Positions 45,249 to 56,166 of a DNA stretch of 64,000 bases are shown piece after piece. The notes under the pieces are model-generated. The model was given only the letters and a program-made list of their open reading frames with translations, was not told the origin of the DNA and searched no databases. The stretch is from NCBI RefSeq assembly GCF_949987535.1, contig NC_080067.1, positions 6,572,001 through 6,636,000 of the forward strand, given 5' to 3'. A program made the position numbers and the translations under genes. This stretch comes from Balaenoptera acutorostrata (lineage: Eukaryota > Chordata > Mammalia > Artiodactyla > Balaenopteridae). Positions within the stretch are counted from its first letter, which is position 1. The number at the start of each line of letters is the position of its first letter.

Positions 45249-48200
45249 AAAGGTTATCCCTGAGAAATGAGATAACAGGTAATTTAATTTTAAAAATATC
45301 ATGTTTATCATTTTTTTCCTAAAATGAAAATGAATGACTTTTACTAACAGATTTTTAAGGATTGAGGCAGGGTTTTACAGAGTCATGGGACAGTACAAAT
45401 TTATGATTTAGAGACAATAATTTGGCTAAGCCCAGAAGCACGAATACTCAGGTGGAGAAATTACATGAAAGAGCATCTTCCCAACTTATCCTCTAAAGAT
45501 TTTATAAAATGAAAACCAAGAAAAACTAGAGCAGAATCTGCAGATTGCCAGTATCAAGCAGAGCATGATGTCAACAGCATTTCTAAAGGTGAATTATGTG
45601 TATCTTGACCTAAATTTAATAGTAGTTTACATTGTTTTGTAAGTTTCCAAACTCATATTGAAATGCACTAGTTAGTTCCATATTTAATCCATACAATTGA
45701 TGTCAGGATGCCTCTCATTCTTAATAAGAAGGTATTGGAGTCCAAAGGGAATAAGAAATTTTTCTGTGAGTGATATTGCAAGATGATAGCAGACCTGGGA
45801 TTAAAATTCAACTCCGCCATATGCTGAATTTTGTACTCAACTGAATGGAGTCCATATGACTTTTTCTGTGCTTCTACCATCCTCCAAAGTCTGCATATGT
45901 TTTATATACTGCTCTATTAGGAAAGGTTCCTAAACAGATGAATATTTAAAATGCATGAGAATAAGCAAGACTTGAAGAGATAGTATTATAATCAATCAAG
46001 CTAAAATTAGTTTCCTCCTATTTCCAATAATCATCCTGACCAAAAATGTTCCAAGCCCATGGGTTAAGTCAGACAGCACCCAGGTGGGATATATCCATTT
46101 CTGTGTTTTAGATACACTTTAAACAACTTGGGTTCAAATAAAGTTTAAAGTTGTGTCAGGAGAGTCAACATTTCCCAAACTCAGGTAGACATTAGTTTGC
46201 CATCCAGGTGTCATACAGATGTTATGTTTCAGTGTTAAAGATGATATAAATTAAAACTATTCTCAGTCCCCTCATTTTCAGTTCCTATCTCTGTCTGGTT
46301 AATTGAACTCCCCCAACAAAGATGTATCATAGAGGATATATTCCTAGTATTATTTTCTTCTTTCTCCCCCTCTAATTATATGTAACGTGTGGTGTTTTCA
46401 TGTCTCTGGGGCAAAAAACAAAATCAAAAAAACACCTAAGATTTTAGCTTCCAGATTTTGTTTCACTGTGACCTTGGAAGAGATGTTCCACATTTTGAGG
46501 TACAGTTTAGCTGTTAAACAACTTATATCACTGTGTCCTGCTGGTATTTATCAAAATTCTCTGGCATTATTTCTTAAACTTGACTTCATCTGGAAATACT
46601 GGAGAGTTACAGGATTCCACACCTTACTGGATTCCTGTTAGGATAACTGCATAATTTATTGTCCAAATAGCACACTTTTGCAAGTGAAAGGGGCAATATT
46701 AAAAATAATGCTGAAACAACAGGCTTAAAGTGTAACTCTCTGAGGCAAACCAGGATATATTGTCTAGAAACAAACCATGTGAAGCCTACAACCTATATCC
46801 CTAGATGGCTACAGGGTACCATTTACATATCAAACAATGTTTCTTTTCCCAAACCAAATTATTTCCTCAATTTTCCATCTATGTATATTGTACCATATTT
46901 CTCCTAGCCCTTATAGTTTACAATAACAAAATCATTTTTTTCACTTCTTCTCTTTCCTTTGCTTGGAATAGCCATTCATCAGTCCAGCCCTTTTCATTGT
47001 TTTCCTTTACAATCTCTCTTAGATTAACATGCTCCCTTTACTCCTAGCATCCAAGCACTACCTGAACACCATCCTAACCTCATTCTGACCTACTTAAAAA
47101 TTTATTTTCCCAAATATCTATCTAGTTAATAAGTATAGACTTTTTCTGTTGGTCTTTAGATAAATATATCTGTTAGCTGAATACTTAATGCTTTCTATCT
47201 AGTAAGACCATCACGTGCACACATGCTCATGCTCACACACGCACACACAACACACACACACTGTTCTCTCTATTACCTTAGTATTTTGTTCCTGCTGAAC
47301 CCCTTTCTTAAGTTGCCCTTCAAGGTGAAGTACAACATGGTGGAAGAGCACAGACTAGCATAATCCATCACTAACTAGGTCTGTAGGTCTTGGAAAGTTA
47401 CTTAATTTCTTTTTGCCTCTTCCCTCATTTACTATCAGGGTTTGTTCTAGAAGGCTTTGTTGCCAGAGGCTGCCCTGTACATTGCAGTGTGTTTAAGGTG
47501 TAAACCAAATACCCCTCTGAGACACAGATTTCTTCCAGAATTCAGCAAGCCAAACAGGAAAAAGGTGGTAAGAAAGGCCGTTAAGGTTGGGTCATGTTCT
47601 TTGCCATGGGACTCCAAATATTGAAATCTCAGAGTAGGTAGCAGGAATTTCCTTAAAATATTTGGAACCCTTCCCAGGGTGTTTTTTTTTTTCAAGACTG
47701 ATACATTTTTCCTTTCCAAAGGCCTCTATTGCCATCACTCTCAGCCAGAGGAAGAGAGAAATTTCCTTAGAAGGATGACTACAATATTAACAGCTGACCA
47801 GATGTAAATGAAATGGAAAACTGAGTGCATAAGAAAAGCAATGAAGGGAAAATTTTAATATTACTAGACCAGGGTCCAAAGTAATGAAAAATAGAAAGAT
47901 AGGAATATTTTCATAGAGCAGGCTGACGTGACTTTACCAAAAACAGCCAAGTCCAGAAATCCACTGAGAAGCAATATCTTAATACCATATGCAGTTTATA
48001 GTAAGAGTAATTAGAGAAATATCTCTTACAGGTCTGGATAGTAAAAGCAGTGGTTACAGAAATTCCGGATGAATTTGAATGGGCAGTATAAAAGATTATT
48101 ATAGAATATTTAAAACACTACAGGTAGATTTTTTCCGTTACCAAGATGAAGCTACATTTCCTGTGTCTTAAGAGAACAGCACCCAAGAAATTTATAGAAT

Positions 48201-48877
48201 TATGATTCTAAGAGAAATACCAACAAAGATGATGCATATTTTCCTGGCAGTCAGGGAGGGCAATGATAGATCTGGTCCAAGCCTGAGTTGGATGTTGACT
48301 TAATGGGAGAGCATCTCCTTCTGGATAGAATTATCTAACTCAGGGGGTGAAGTTGGACAAGATTTAGGTAAACAATAGATGCCTTTGGTAGACTCAGAAC
48401 TTTGTATCTCACTGCAAGAGGACTTAGAATATGCTTTGGTAGCAAAATCTAGAAGAGTTATGTTAGAAAGATGAATATCTGAACCAAAAATCAAAGGAAA
48501 AGAAAAAAATATTGCACCAAAATCCATCAAACAGTGCTAGGTTTACATGTGCTGAAAGAACAGAAGAACAGCAAAGAGAAATAAAATATTAGAGGCATAT
48601 CCTACTGTTGATGGCAAAAAGGTAAAAATGCTGTTCAAAGATTTGACATTCTGTATTTCTAGAACCACAAGTTTTATTAACACCAATAGCAGCTACAATT
48701 TAGGCATCTGCAAAAAGTTATTCTCTATTTAGAACAAATACGGAGTTCAGGGAGAAAACATTCATAGGAAATGCGTCTCACCCACTGTAGGTATTCCAAA
48801 GCAAGAAGTGATGGAAGTTGCCAGTGGGTCCTGAAGTAACTATACTCGCTCACCAAAGTAAAGCAGGTGTTCTCTAT
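45249..48877. other. Repeat-poor sequence with scattered MIR-like scraps
   Basis: About 3.6 kb. Likely MIR fragments lie at 45655-45825 (minus; 'agacctgggattaaaattca') and 47340-47440 (plus; 'tcttggaaagttacttaatt'). A CA-rich stretch is at 47232-47261. An L2-like pyrimidine-rich piece may lie at 46850-47100. No exon is supported. Confidence 0.45.
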
Positions 48878-49022
48878 CTTGGCTATAATTAGAGTTACAT
48901 GGGAAGCTATTAAAACTCCCATTGCCCAAATTGGGCTGCAAACCCCCTATGGGGAGATGTGCTCCTCAGTAGTTTAAAGCTCCTCAGACAATAAAATGTG
49001 TTGCCAAAGTTGCGAACCACAG
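48878..49022 (+). mobile_element. hAT-Charlie-type fragment (MER5/MER20-like)
   Basis: 'gagttacatgggaagctatt', 'agtagtttaaagctcctcag' and the end 'aagttgcgaaccacagtg' follow the order of a MER5/MER20-type non-autonomous hAT element. The closing '...gaaccac(t)g' terminus is characteristic. Confidence 0.6.
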
Positions 49023-49497
49023 TGCGAGTGTCATTATTACTGACAAGATTAAGGTCACTTTCAATGCAGCACTGGGATGCCAGAAAGAATGTGCCAAGGT
49101 GAATGGTGACTAAGGGGGGTTGTCTATAAAAGATGGGAAAGAAAGAAACTTATAACCTGGAGACTGGAGCAAATTTCTAAGCTTTGCAAGAAAGTGGTGG
49201 GATCTTAAATACCACGCCCAGAGAGAGAGAAGGTAGTATGCATACCTCCTCCCCCAATACAGGGTGTCAATATTCACCTCTCACTGGGAGAGATTTCTCC
49301 CAGTTGAGTTTAAAGTCACTCATACAACTATTCCAGACAATCAGCATAAGCTAGAATCTCAAATCTGAAACCAAGATTTTCTCCATCTAACCTGTTCACT
49401 GAGATACCAAGCACTTTTCCCTATGGTTCTTGTCAACACTCAGTCCTGGATTCTAGAAACATGATTTTGCCTGGGATAACTGCTCTTGAGCTGAGAT
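49023..49497. other. Unassigned sequence
   Basis: Nothing recognised. Confidence 0.5.
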
Positions 49498-49527
49498 TAG
49501 ATAGATAGATAGATAGATAGATAGATT
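49498..49527. repeat. (GATA)n microsatellite
   Basis: Seven GATA units at the left edge of the small L1 fragment. Confidence 0.92.
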
Positions 49528-49625
49528 CTTTTCAGATACTTTTCCCCTATAGGTTATTGTAAAATATTAAGTATAGTTCTCTGTGCTATACAGTAAGTCC
49601 TTGTTGGTTATCTATTTTAGTCAAA
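49528..49625 (-). mobile_element. Short L1 3'UTR fragment
   Basis: 'ttctctgtgctatacagtaa' and 'tccttgttggttatctattt' match the same part of the 3'UTR as in the L1 at 61.99-62.03 kb, in reverse complement. About 100 bp. Confidence 0.75.
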
Positions 49626-49825
49626 ATGGAAAGAAAATCATTTTAGCTTATCTATGAGACTGGTTTTAATTTTAATGGGTATGTAGATTCAGTAAGGAAA
49701 TAAATTTCAAAATTTCATCCAAGATAGTTCAGCTTTAAAGCAATCATTTAAAATATTTTTCTCACATCAGGCTATAGTACAGAGTTAGAAAACAGTGCAG
49801 CATTTCCACCCAAACAAATACCCAG

Positions 49826-49836
49826 ATGATCATGAA

Positions 49837-49870
<34 letters not shown>

Positions 49871-49918
49871 GTGATGAAGATGCTGGTGAAGATGATGGTG
49901 ATGGTGATGATGATTACT
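49826..49918. repeat. (GAT)n trinucleotide repeat
   Basis: About eleven uninterrupted GAT units, then interrupted GAT/GGT/GAA units to 49918. One plus frame reads as an Asp-rich run ending at a stop (TGA at 49918-49920); the minus strand reads as His-rich. No start or gene structure supports translation. Confidence 0.92.
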
Positions 49919-51049
49919 GAGAGCCTCACAGCAGGTCTGGCAAAGGAAGCAGGCTGAGGTCAGACCATGCAGCATATGTGTGGAAGCCTGTGGTTACAAT
50001 GATGTTCTCAATGACGACAACGAGGACAAGATCCTTGGCCAAATGTCCATCTTGTCCCTGGCATAGAATTTGGTTTTTAAATGCCAAAACATATGGAGGA
50101 TGCATTCCTTCAGTTTGGAATCCATCTGCCACCATTCACCACCTCCAACTTTTTATTGTAAGGACAGATTTATACTGTAGCATTATCTTTTTTCATTCTA
50201 ACATCGGGTTAAGCAATCTGGTGTGAAAACAAGGTCACCCCAGACTATTGCAAGAGTGTGCTTTCATTGACAGCAGAAGATTAAAAAAAAAAAAAGCAGA
50301 GGTTCTATGACTGAATATGGGAGACTCCAGTTAAAGACTACAAGTACTTCAGGAGGGACACATCTTTTGCTGCTTTCTAAAATCAAAATCCATAATAAAG
50401 AGAGAAAATAGCCTTGTTTGGCAATTTCCACTTGGGTCCTAGGATATTACAGGATATTTTGTTCATCGTTATCTTTTATTTTTCTCCTAATTTAGTTTTT
50501 TTTTCTTCTTTGACTCCTATAAGTGTACTTGGGGATTCTTATCCATTGCGTCAATCAAGATGTAGCTTCAGGAAAAAGAAAACTCTTAATATCCAGTCTC
50601 TACAAAGGGAGTGGTTGATTCTTGTCATTAAATGTTACTGATGTTTAATCCTGTAAGAGCTACTTCAAGAGTAATTTTAACCATGCAGCTGGTTCAGTTG
50701 GGATAAAAGGACTTTTGAACTCTCAGGTCTAAAGCAACATTGAGAAATGAATGTGCTTTAATGGGATTTCTTGTAATTGGAGTGGAGGGAAGAATGTTTT
50801 ATTAACTATTTCAGTACATACATATGCTAGTTGAAAGTCATATAAAGTAAAATTGAGAGCTGTCACAGAAAGTGAAAATGTTCAGCTGTAGGTGATTATG
50901 CTGACGGCTCTCTCACTTTCATACTACAGAATTCCAGAGATGGAAGTCCGTGGTGTACTAGGGAACTTCTACAGACCCCCATGACCACAGCTACCCAGTC
51001 AGTACCAGCATATATTCTACCATCTCTTCTATAAATTCTCCAGGCTCCT
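49919..51049. other. Unassigned sequence
   Basis: No repeat recognised. Overlapping frames at 49926-50226 on both strands lie in a segment with a few CpGs (50012-50024) but show no domain. Confidence 0.45.
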
Positions 51050-51569
51050 AGGTAAAGACACTCCTTCCAATTATGAGCTAGATCCTATCTCATCCTGCCT
51101 ATTCAAAGACATTATGCAAATAAATCTCTGTTTTTTGTACTACATTTTTCCTCATCTACTGAGTGACCCCCATCAGCATATAAACCTGCTAATACTTATC
51201 TCATATTAAAATAAATAATTTAAAAATCTTCTTTGACCCCATTTCTCAGTCAGATACTAGTCCATTACTAAATGTTCTTTTGCAGCAAAAAATTATGAAA
51301 AGATTATTTATAATCTGTCTCTTCAATTTCTCTCTTCCAATTCTCTCCTAAATCTTTGCCAATCAGAAATCTATCTCCAGCCCTGTATTGAAACTGCTCT
51401 TTTCAGAGCCACTAATGACCTCCAATGTTCAATTCTCAGTCCTCATCTTACTTGACCTATCAGCAACATTTGACATAGAATAGACGATTGCGTTCTCCCT
51501 GACACATGTTCTTCATTTGGCTTTCAGTGAAGCACTCTGTTTCCTTCCAATGTCATTGGTCATTCAGCC
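51050..51569 (+). mobile_element. L2 LINE (left part)
   Basis: 'cccatcagcatataaacctg' (51170), 'gccactaatgacctccaatg' (51409) and 'tcatcttacttgacctatca' (51443) are in L2 reverse-transcriptase order on the plus strand. Interrupted by an MLT1-like LTR. Confidence 0.75.
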
Positions 51570-52047
51570 TTAGTTTCTGAGGTAGATTGTATTAATAGAC
51601 GCAATCATTCACTTCCCCAATGCATACATCTTTGCAGAAAAACTTTACAATGCCTTCCCCTTGTGGGTGTAGCTTGTTTCTCCTTTGTCTGAGTTTGGGT
51701 TAAAGCATGTGACTTGTTTTGGCCGATGGTTTATTAACAAATGTTTTACAAGCAGAGGCCTGAAAAAGCCATCCCCATAAGAAAGACATGCTGGGACTTG
51801 TCCAGTGGTCTCAGAAGGTCTGACATGTGGACATAGCTGCTGCAGACACACTGCCTTTGTCCAGCCCTGCCCATAACACAGCTTCTAACCAACCTGCATA
51901 TACATGGGTGAGCCCCGTCAAGATTGGCTGAGCCCAGCCTAGGGCAGCTAATTCTAAGACTTGTAAGATAAACAAAATCTTATTGTTATATACCACTGAG
52001 ATTTTTGTGATTCTTTCTTACACAGCACTACTGTGGCCCTGGTTACA
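51570..52047 (+). mobile_element. MLT1-like MaLR LTR inserted in L2
   Basis: 'gattggctgagcccagccta' (51923), 'ataccactgagatttttgtg' (51990) and 'cacagcactactgtggccct' (52022) match the 3' half of MLT1-type LTRs. L2 sequence resumes on its right side. No duplication could be read at this divergence. Confidence 0.7.
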
Positions 52048-52175
52048 GAGGTAGTCTCCTTTCTTTGTTTCTCCTGTTCTACATAACTCTTTAACATTGG
52101 AGTGACCTGGATCTTAATCTTTGAACCTCTTCCTATCCATTAACAATCCAGAGCATCATTTTTTCTCCCTTTATT
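52048..52175 (+). mobile_element. L2 LINE (right part)
   Basis: 'aacattggagtgacctggat' with 'cttaatctttgaacctcttc' follows the L2 'VPQGS'-region coding order and continues the element left of the MLT1. Confidence 0.65.
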
Positions 52176-52295
52176 TATGTTAAGTAATACTTATAGTACA
52201 GGAAATGGCATACAATGGCATGATAAGTTTTAATTCAGTAATCAAAGTTCGGGATTCTAAGAGTGGTATAAAGTAAAGAGTAAAGAATAGGCTCT

Positions 52296-53199
52296 GTGAG
52301 CCAAGAATACTCAATGCAGAAAGGAAAATCTCCTCAACAAATGGTGTTGCAAAAACTGGATAACCACATGCAGAAGAATGAAGCTTGACCGCTATCTTAT
52401 ACCATGCACAAAATTAACTCAAGATAGGTTAAAGATTTAAATGTAAGACCTGATACTATAAAACTCCTAGAAGGAAGCATAGGGAAAAAAATTTCTTGAC
52501 ATTGATCTTGGCAATGCTTTTTTGTATATGATGCCAAAAGTGCAAGCAACAAAAGAAAAAAAAATTATAAGACTACATTAAACAAAAAAGCTTCTGCACA
52601 GCAAAAGAAACAATCAATGAAGTGAAAAATCACCCTAAGAAATGTGAGAAAATATTTACAAATAATACATCTGTTAATATCCAAAATATACAAATAACTC
52701 ATACAAGTCAATACCAACAAAATAAACAACCCAGTGAATCCAATTTAAAAATGGACAGTGGAACTGAATAAACATTTCTCTGAAGAAGACATACAAGGGG
52801 CCAACAGATAATGAAAATGCTCAGCATCACCAATCACCAGGGAAATGCAAATCAAAACCACAATGAAATACCACCTCACACATTTTAGAATGGCTATCAT
52901 CAAGAAGACAAAAGTGTTGGCAGGATGTGGAGGAAAGGGAAACCTTTGTTCACTGTTGGTGGGACTGCAAATTGGTTCAGCCACTATGGAAAACACTATG
53001 GAGATTCCTTAAAAAATTAAAAATAGAACTATCATCATCTGATTTAGAATTCTAACTTCTGGGTATATATCCAAAGGAAATGAAAACAGGATTTCAAAGA
53101 GATATCTACACTTCCATGCTCATGGCAGCATTATTCACAATAGCCCAGATATGGAAACAACCTTAGTGTCTGTCAATGGATGAATGAATAAACAATATG

Positions 53200-53247
<48 letters not shown>

Positions 53248-53745
53248 GAATATTATTCAGTTATGAGAAAGAAGGAAACCCTATCATTTGCGACAACACA
53301 GATGGATCTCAAGGGCGTTATTCTAGGTGAAATAAGTCAGATGGAAAAAGACAAGTACTGTAGGATATTACTTATATGTGGAAGCCAAACTTATAGAAAG
53401 AGAGAGAGAAGAATGATGGTTCTCAGGATCTGGGAGCTGGGGCAAATGGGGAGATGTTGGTCAAGGTGCGCAAACTTCCAGTTATAAAAAAAATTCTAGG
53501 GATCAAATGTAAAGTATTGTTATTATAGTTAATAATACTGTATTATTACCTGAAAGTTGCCGAGAGAGTAAATCTTAAATATTTGCATCATAAAACAGAG
53601 ATGGTAATGATGTAACATGAGAGAGGTGCCAGCTAATGCTACAGTGATAATCATTTTGCAATATATAGGTGTATCAGATCAACAGGTTGTACACCTTAAA
53701 CTTATACAATGCTATATGTCAATGATATCTCAATGAAGCTGGGGG
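52296..53745 (+). mobile_element. Old L1 (L1MA/MB-like), 5'-truncated
   Basis: ORF2 C-terminal region and 3'UTR: 'atggtgttgcaaaaactgga' (52342), 'cagcaaaagaaacaatcaat' (52599), 'gggaaatgcaaatcaaaacc' (52840), 'agccactatggaaaacacta' (52979), end 'aatgatatctcaatgaagct' (53721). Frames are destroyed. Probable target-site duplication aataggctct (52286-52295) and aatagggtct (53747-53756). Confidence 0.87.
53201..53244. repeat. (CA)22 microsatellite inside L1
   Basis: 22 uninterrupted CA units between 'aataaacaatatgt' and 'gaggaatattattcag'. Confidence 0.97.
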
Positions 53746-53779
53746 AAAATAGGGTCTTTAATTACACAGTTGGGACCTT

Positions 53780-53952
53780 ATCCTAGTTCTATAACCCAGC
53801 TCTGGGAACTTGGGGACAAACTTCATAAAAAATCTTTTAGTCTCAGTTTCCTTATCTGTAAAATGGACAAAATGAAGTACCAACAGGGGACCAATGGGAG
53901 AATTAAATAAAATAATTCATATAAAGTTCCTAGTATACTGAATGACATATAG
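53780..53952 (+). mobile_element. MIR SINE (left part)
   Basis: 'aacccagctctgggaacttg', 'gtctcagtttccttatctgt' and 'taaaatggacaaaatgaag' are clear MIR core sequence. It is interrupted by a MaLR LTR and continues at 54304. Confidence 0.8.
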
Positions 53953-54303
53953 TGTCTTAGTCCATTCAGGCTGCTGTAACAAAATAGCATAGACGAGGTG
54001 GCTTATGAACAGCAGAAACATATTGCTCCTAGTTCTAGAAACTGGAAGTCTGAGATCAAAGTGCAAGCATGGTTGGTGGAGGGCCCTCTTCCAGGTCACG
54101 CTCTCCTCATTGTGTCCTCACATGTGGATGAGGCGAGGGAGCCCTGTGGACTCTCTTCTATAAAGGCACTGATACTATTCATGAGGGTTCCACTCTCATG
54201 GCCTAGTCCCCTTCCAAAGGCCTTACCTACTTATGACATTGCCTTTGGGGTTAGGATTTCAACATATTAATTTGAGGGGTACACAAACATTTAGACCATA
54301 GCA
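53953..54303 (-). mobile_element. MaLR (MST-like) LTR, complete, inside a MIR
   Basis: 351 bp, TG...CA termini (TGTCTTAGTCC on the left, ACCATAGCA on the right). Same family and strand as the LTR at 38.6-39.0 kb. The flanking pentamers TATAG and TACAA are only weakly similar. Frame 53998-54270 is inside it and is not a gene. Confidence 0.88.
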
Positions 54304-54360
54304 TACAATGTGGATTCAATAAATTCACTCTTAATATTTATTATTTAGATAGTTCTGTGA
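54304..54360 (+). mobile_element. MIR SINE (right part)
   Basis: 'gattcaataaattcactctt' is the decayed MIR 3' end (family: ctcaataaatgttagctatt), continuing the MIR left of the LTR. Confidence 0.55.
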
Positions 54361-55149
54361 TTTATTGATTATTTGTCTCTCTGAGCCTTAGATTCTTCCT
54401 CCAAGTCTGGTTTAGTTTTATCTTTCTATGATTCGAAAATCATAAAATCTCAATATAAAAAATCTTATAAGGCACTAAAATCAACCCATATCTGATATAT
54501 GAATTCCAATTTAAAGTATATATAATTGAGCTTCCTTCAATACCCTGTTGAGAAATAGTTGCCTTTTGAAAGGGCTCAACATTTTAAGCTAATGGGATAA
54601 TCGTTAATGGAGTAATTTGAGGCCTAGAATAGGTAAGTGGGAGGTAATCTAGGCTAGATTATTTGAAATTATAGCATTTAGGTACACAGTGGTGTGTTTA
54701 GCTTAACAACATGTTCTCTGAAAAAATATGTGCATGCATGTAAACACACACACTCATATATGTATTATAAATTCACTGATAAAAAGATATGCAGCATGCT
54801 ATTTACAAATAATACAATATAAAATCTTCTTTATTATAAATTTATATAGCCAATTGATTCTCACAAAAGGCTTTCATTGATTTTGGTGAAATGTTTGTAT
54901 CCATAAACAGACAGTGATGAAAAAGTATAATCCCTACATGAATGCTGACTGGTATTTTTGTTTATGTTAATTAGTTAGATAAAAGTGAAACAATAAAGAT
55001 GTGTGTTGGAAACTACTATGTTCACTAGTATTTCAATGACTAGTGATTTCTTTGCTGAACTGTATAATAGTTTCAGATCCTGGAAGACTATTCCTCCAAT
55101 TTATAATAACTTGTAAATTGTTACAATTTGTAGCAAATTATACCTATAG
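54361..55149. other. Unassigned AT-rich sequence
   Basis: Nothing recognised. Confidence 0.5.
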
Positions 55150-56166
55150 ACCCACATTTTTGTTACTTTACTTTTAGAACAGTTTTATATTCACAAAAAT
55201 ATTGAGAGGAGGATACAGAGATGTCTCAGTTACTCCTTGGTCCACACAGGCACAGCCTCCCCATTATCAACATCCCCCACCTGAGTGGTACACTTATTAC
55301 ATCTGAGGAAACTACAATGACACATCATAATCACCCTAAGTCCAGAGTTGACATTAGAGTTCATCCTCAGTGTTGTACATTCTGTGGGTTTGGACAAATG
55401 TATAGCGACATATATCCATCATTATAATATCATGCTGCAGAGAATTTTCAATGCCCTAAAAATCCTTTGTGCTCTGCCTATTTATCCTTTTCTCCTCCGA
55501 CTCCTGGTAACCACTAATTTTTTACTGTGTCCATAGTTTCACCTTTTCCAGAATGTCATATAGCTGGAATCATACAGTATGTAACCTTTCCAGATTGGCT
55601 TCTTTCACTTAGTAATATGCATTTAATATTCCTCCATGTCGTTTCATGGTCTAATAGCTCATTTTTTAGCACTGGATAATATTTCATTGCCTGAATGTGC
55701 CACAGTTTATTTATCCATTCACTTACTGAAGGACACCTGCGTTGTTTCCAAGTTTTGGCAATTATGAATAGAGCTACTATAGACATATGCTTATAGGATT
55801 TTGTGTGAACATAAGTTTTCAAATCCTTTGAGTAAATACCAAAGGGTATGCTTGCTGGATCATATGGTAAGACTATGTTTAGTTTTGAAAGAAACCACCA
55901 AACTCTCTTCCAAAATGTCTGAATCATTTTGCATTCCTACCAGCAATGAATGAGAGTTCCTATTGCTCCATATCCTCGCCAACATTTGCTGTTGTCAGTG
56001 TTTTGGATTTTGGCCATGCTAATAGGTGTTTAGTAGTATTTAACTGTTGTTTTAATTTGCATTTCTTTGATGACATATGATGTGGAGCATTTTTCATATC
56101 CTTATTTGCCGATCTGTATATCTTCTTTGATGACATGTCTGTTAAGGTCTTAGGCCCATGTTTTAA
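55150..56166 (-). mobile_element. Old L1M (MA/MB-like), 3' end and ORF2 tail
   Basis: Reverse-complement order: 'ttagaacagttttatattca' (55175), 'cctccccattatcaacatcc' (55256), 'atatagctggaatcatacag' (55558), 'ttccaagttttggcaattat' (55746), 'ctgtatatcttctttgatga' (56114). The minus frame at 55556-55927 keeps ORF2 C-terminal words ('MIQTFWKRVWWFLSKLNIVL' and 'IAKTWKQRRCPSVSEW'). Confidence 0.85.

Noticed and set aside
44967..45263. 98-codon Cys/Gly/Ser-rich frame
   Set aside because: It lies within the CHR SINE, which opens similar frames wherever it inserts (compare 7418-7621).
49498..49527. Short regular repeats as a CRISPR-like array
   Set aside because: This is a simple GATA microsatellite without spacers; the genome is mammalian.
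49772..49975. His-rich small protein
   Set aside because: It is only the antisense of the GAT microsatellite, without flanking coding evidence.
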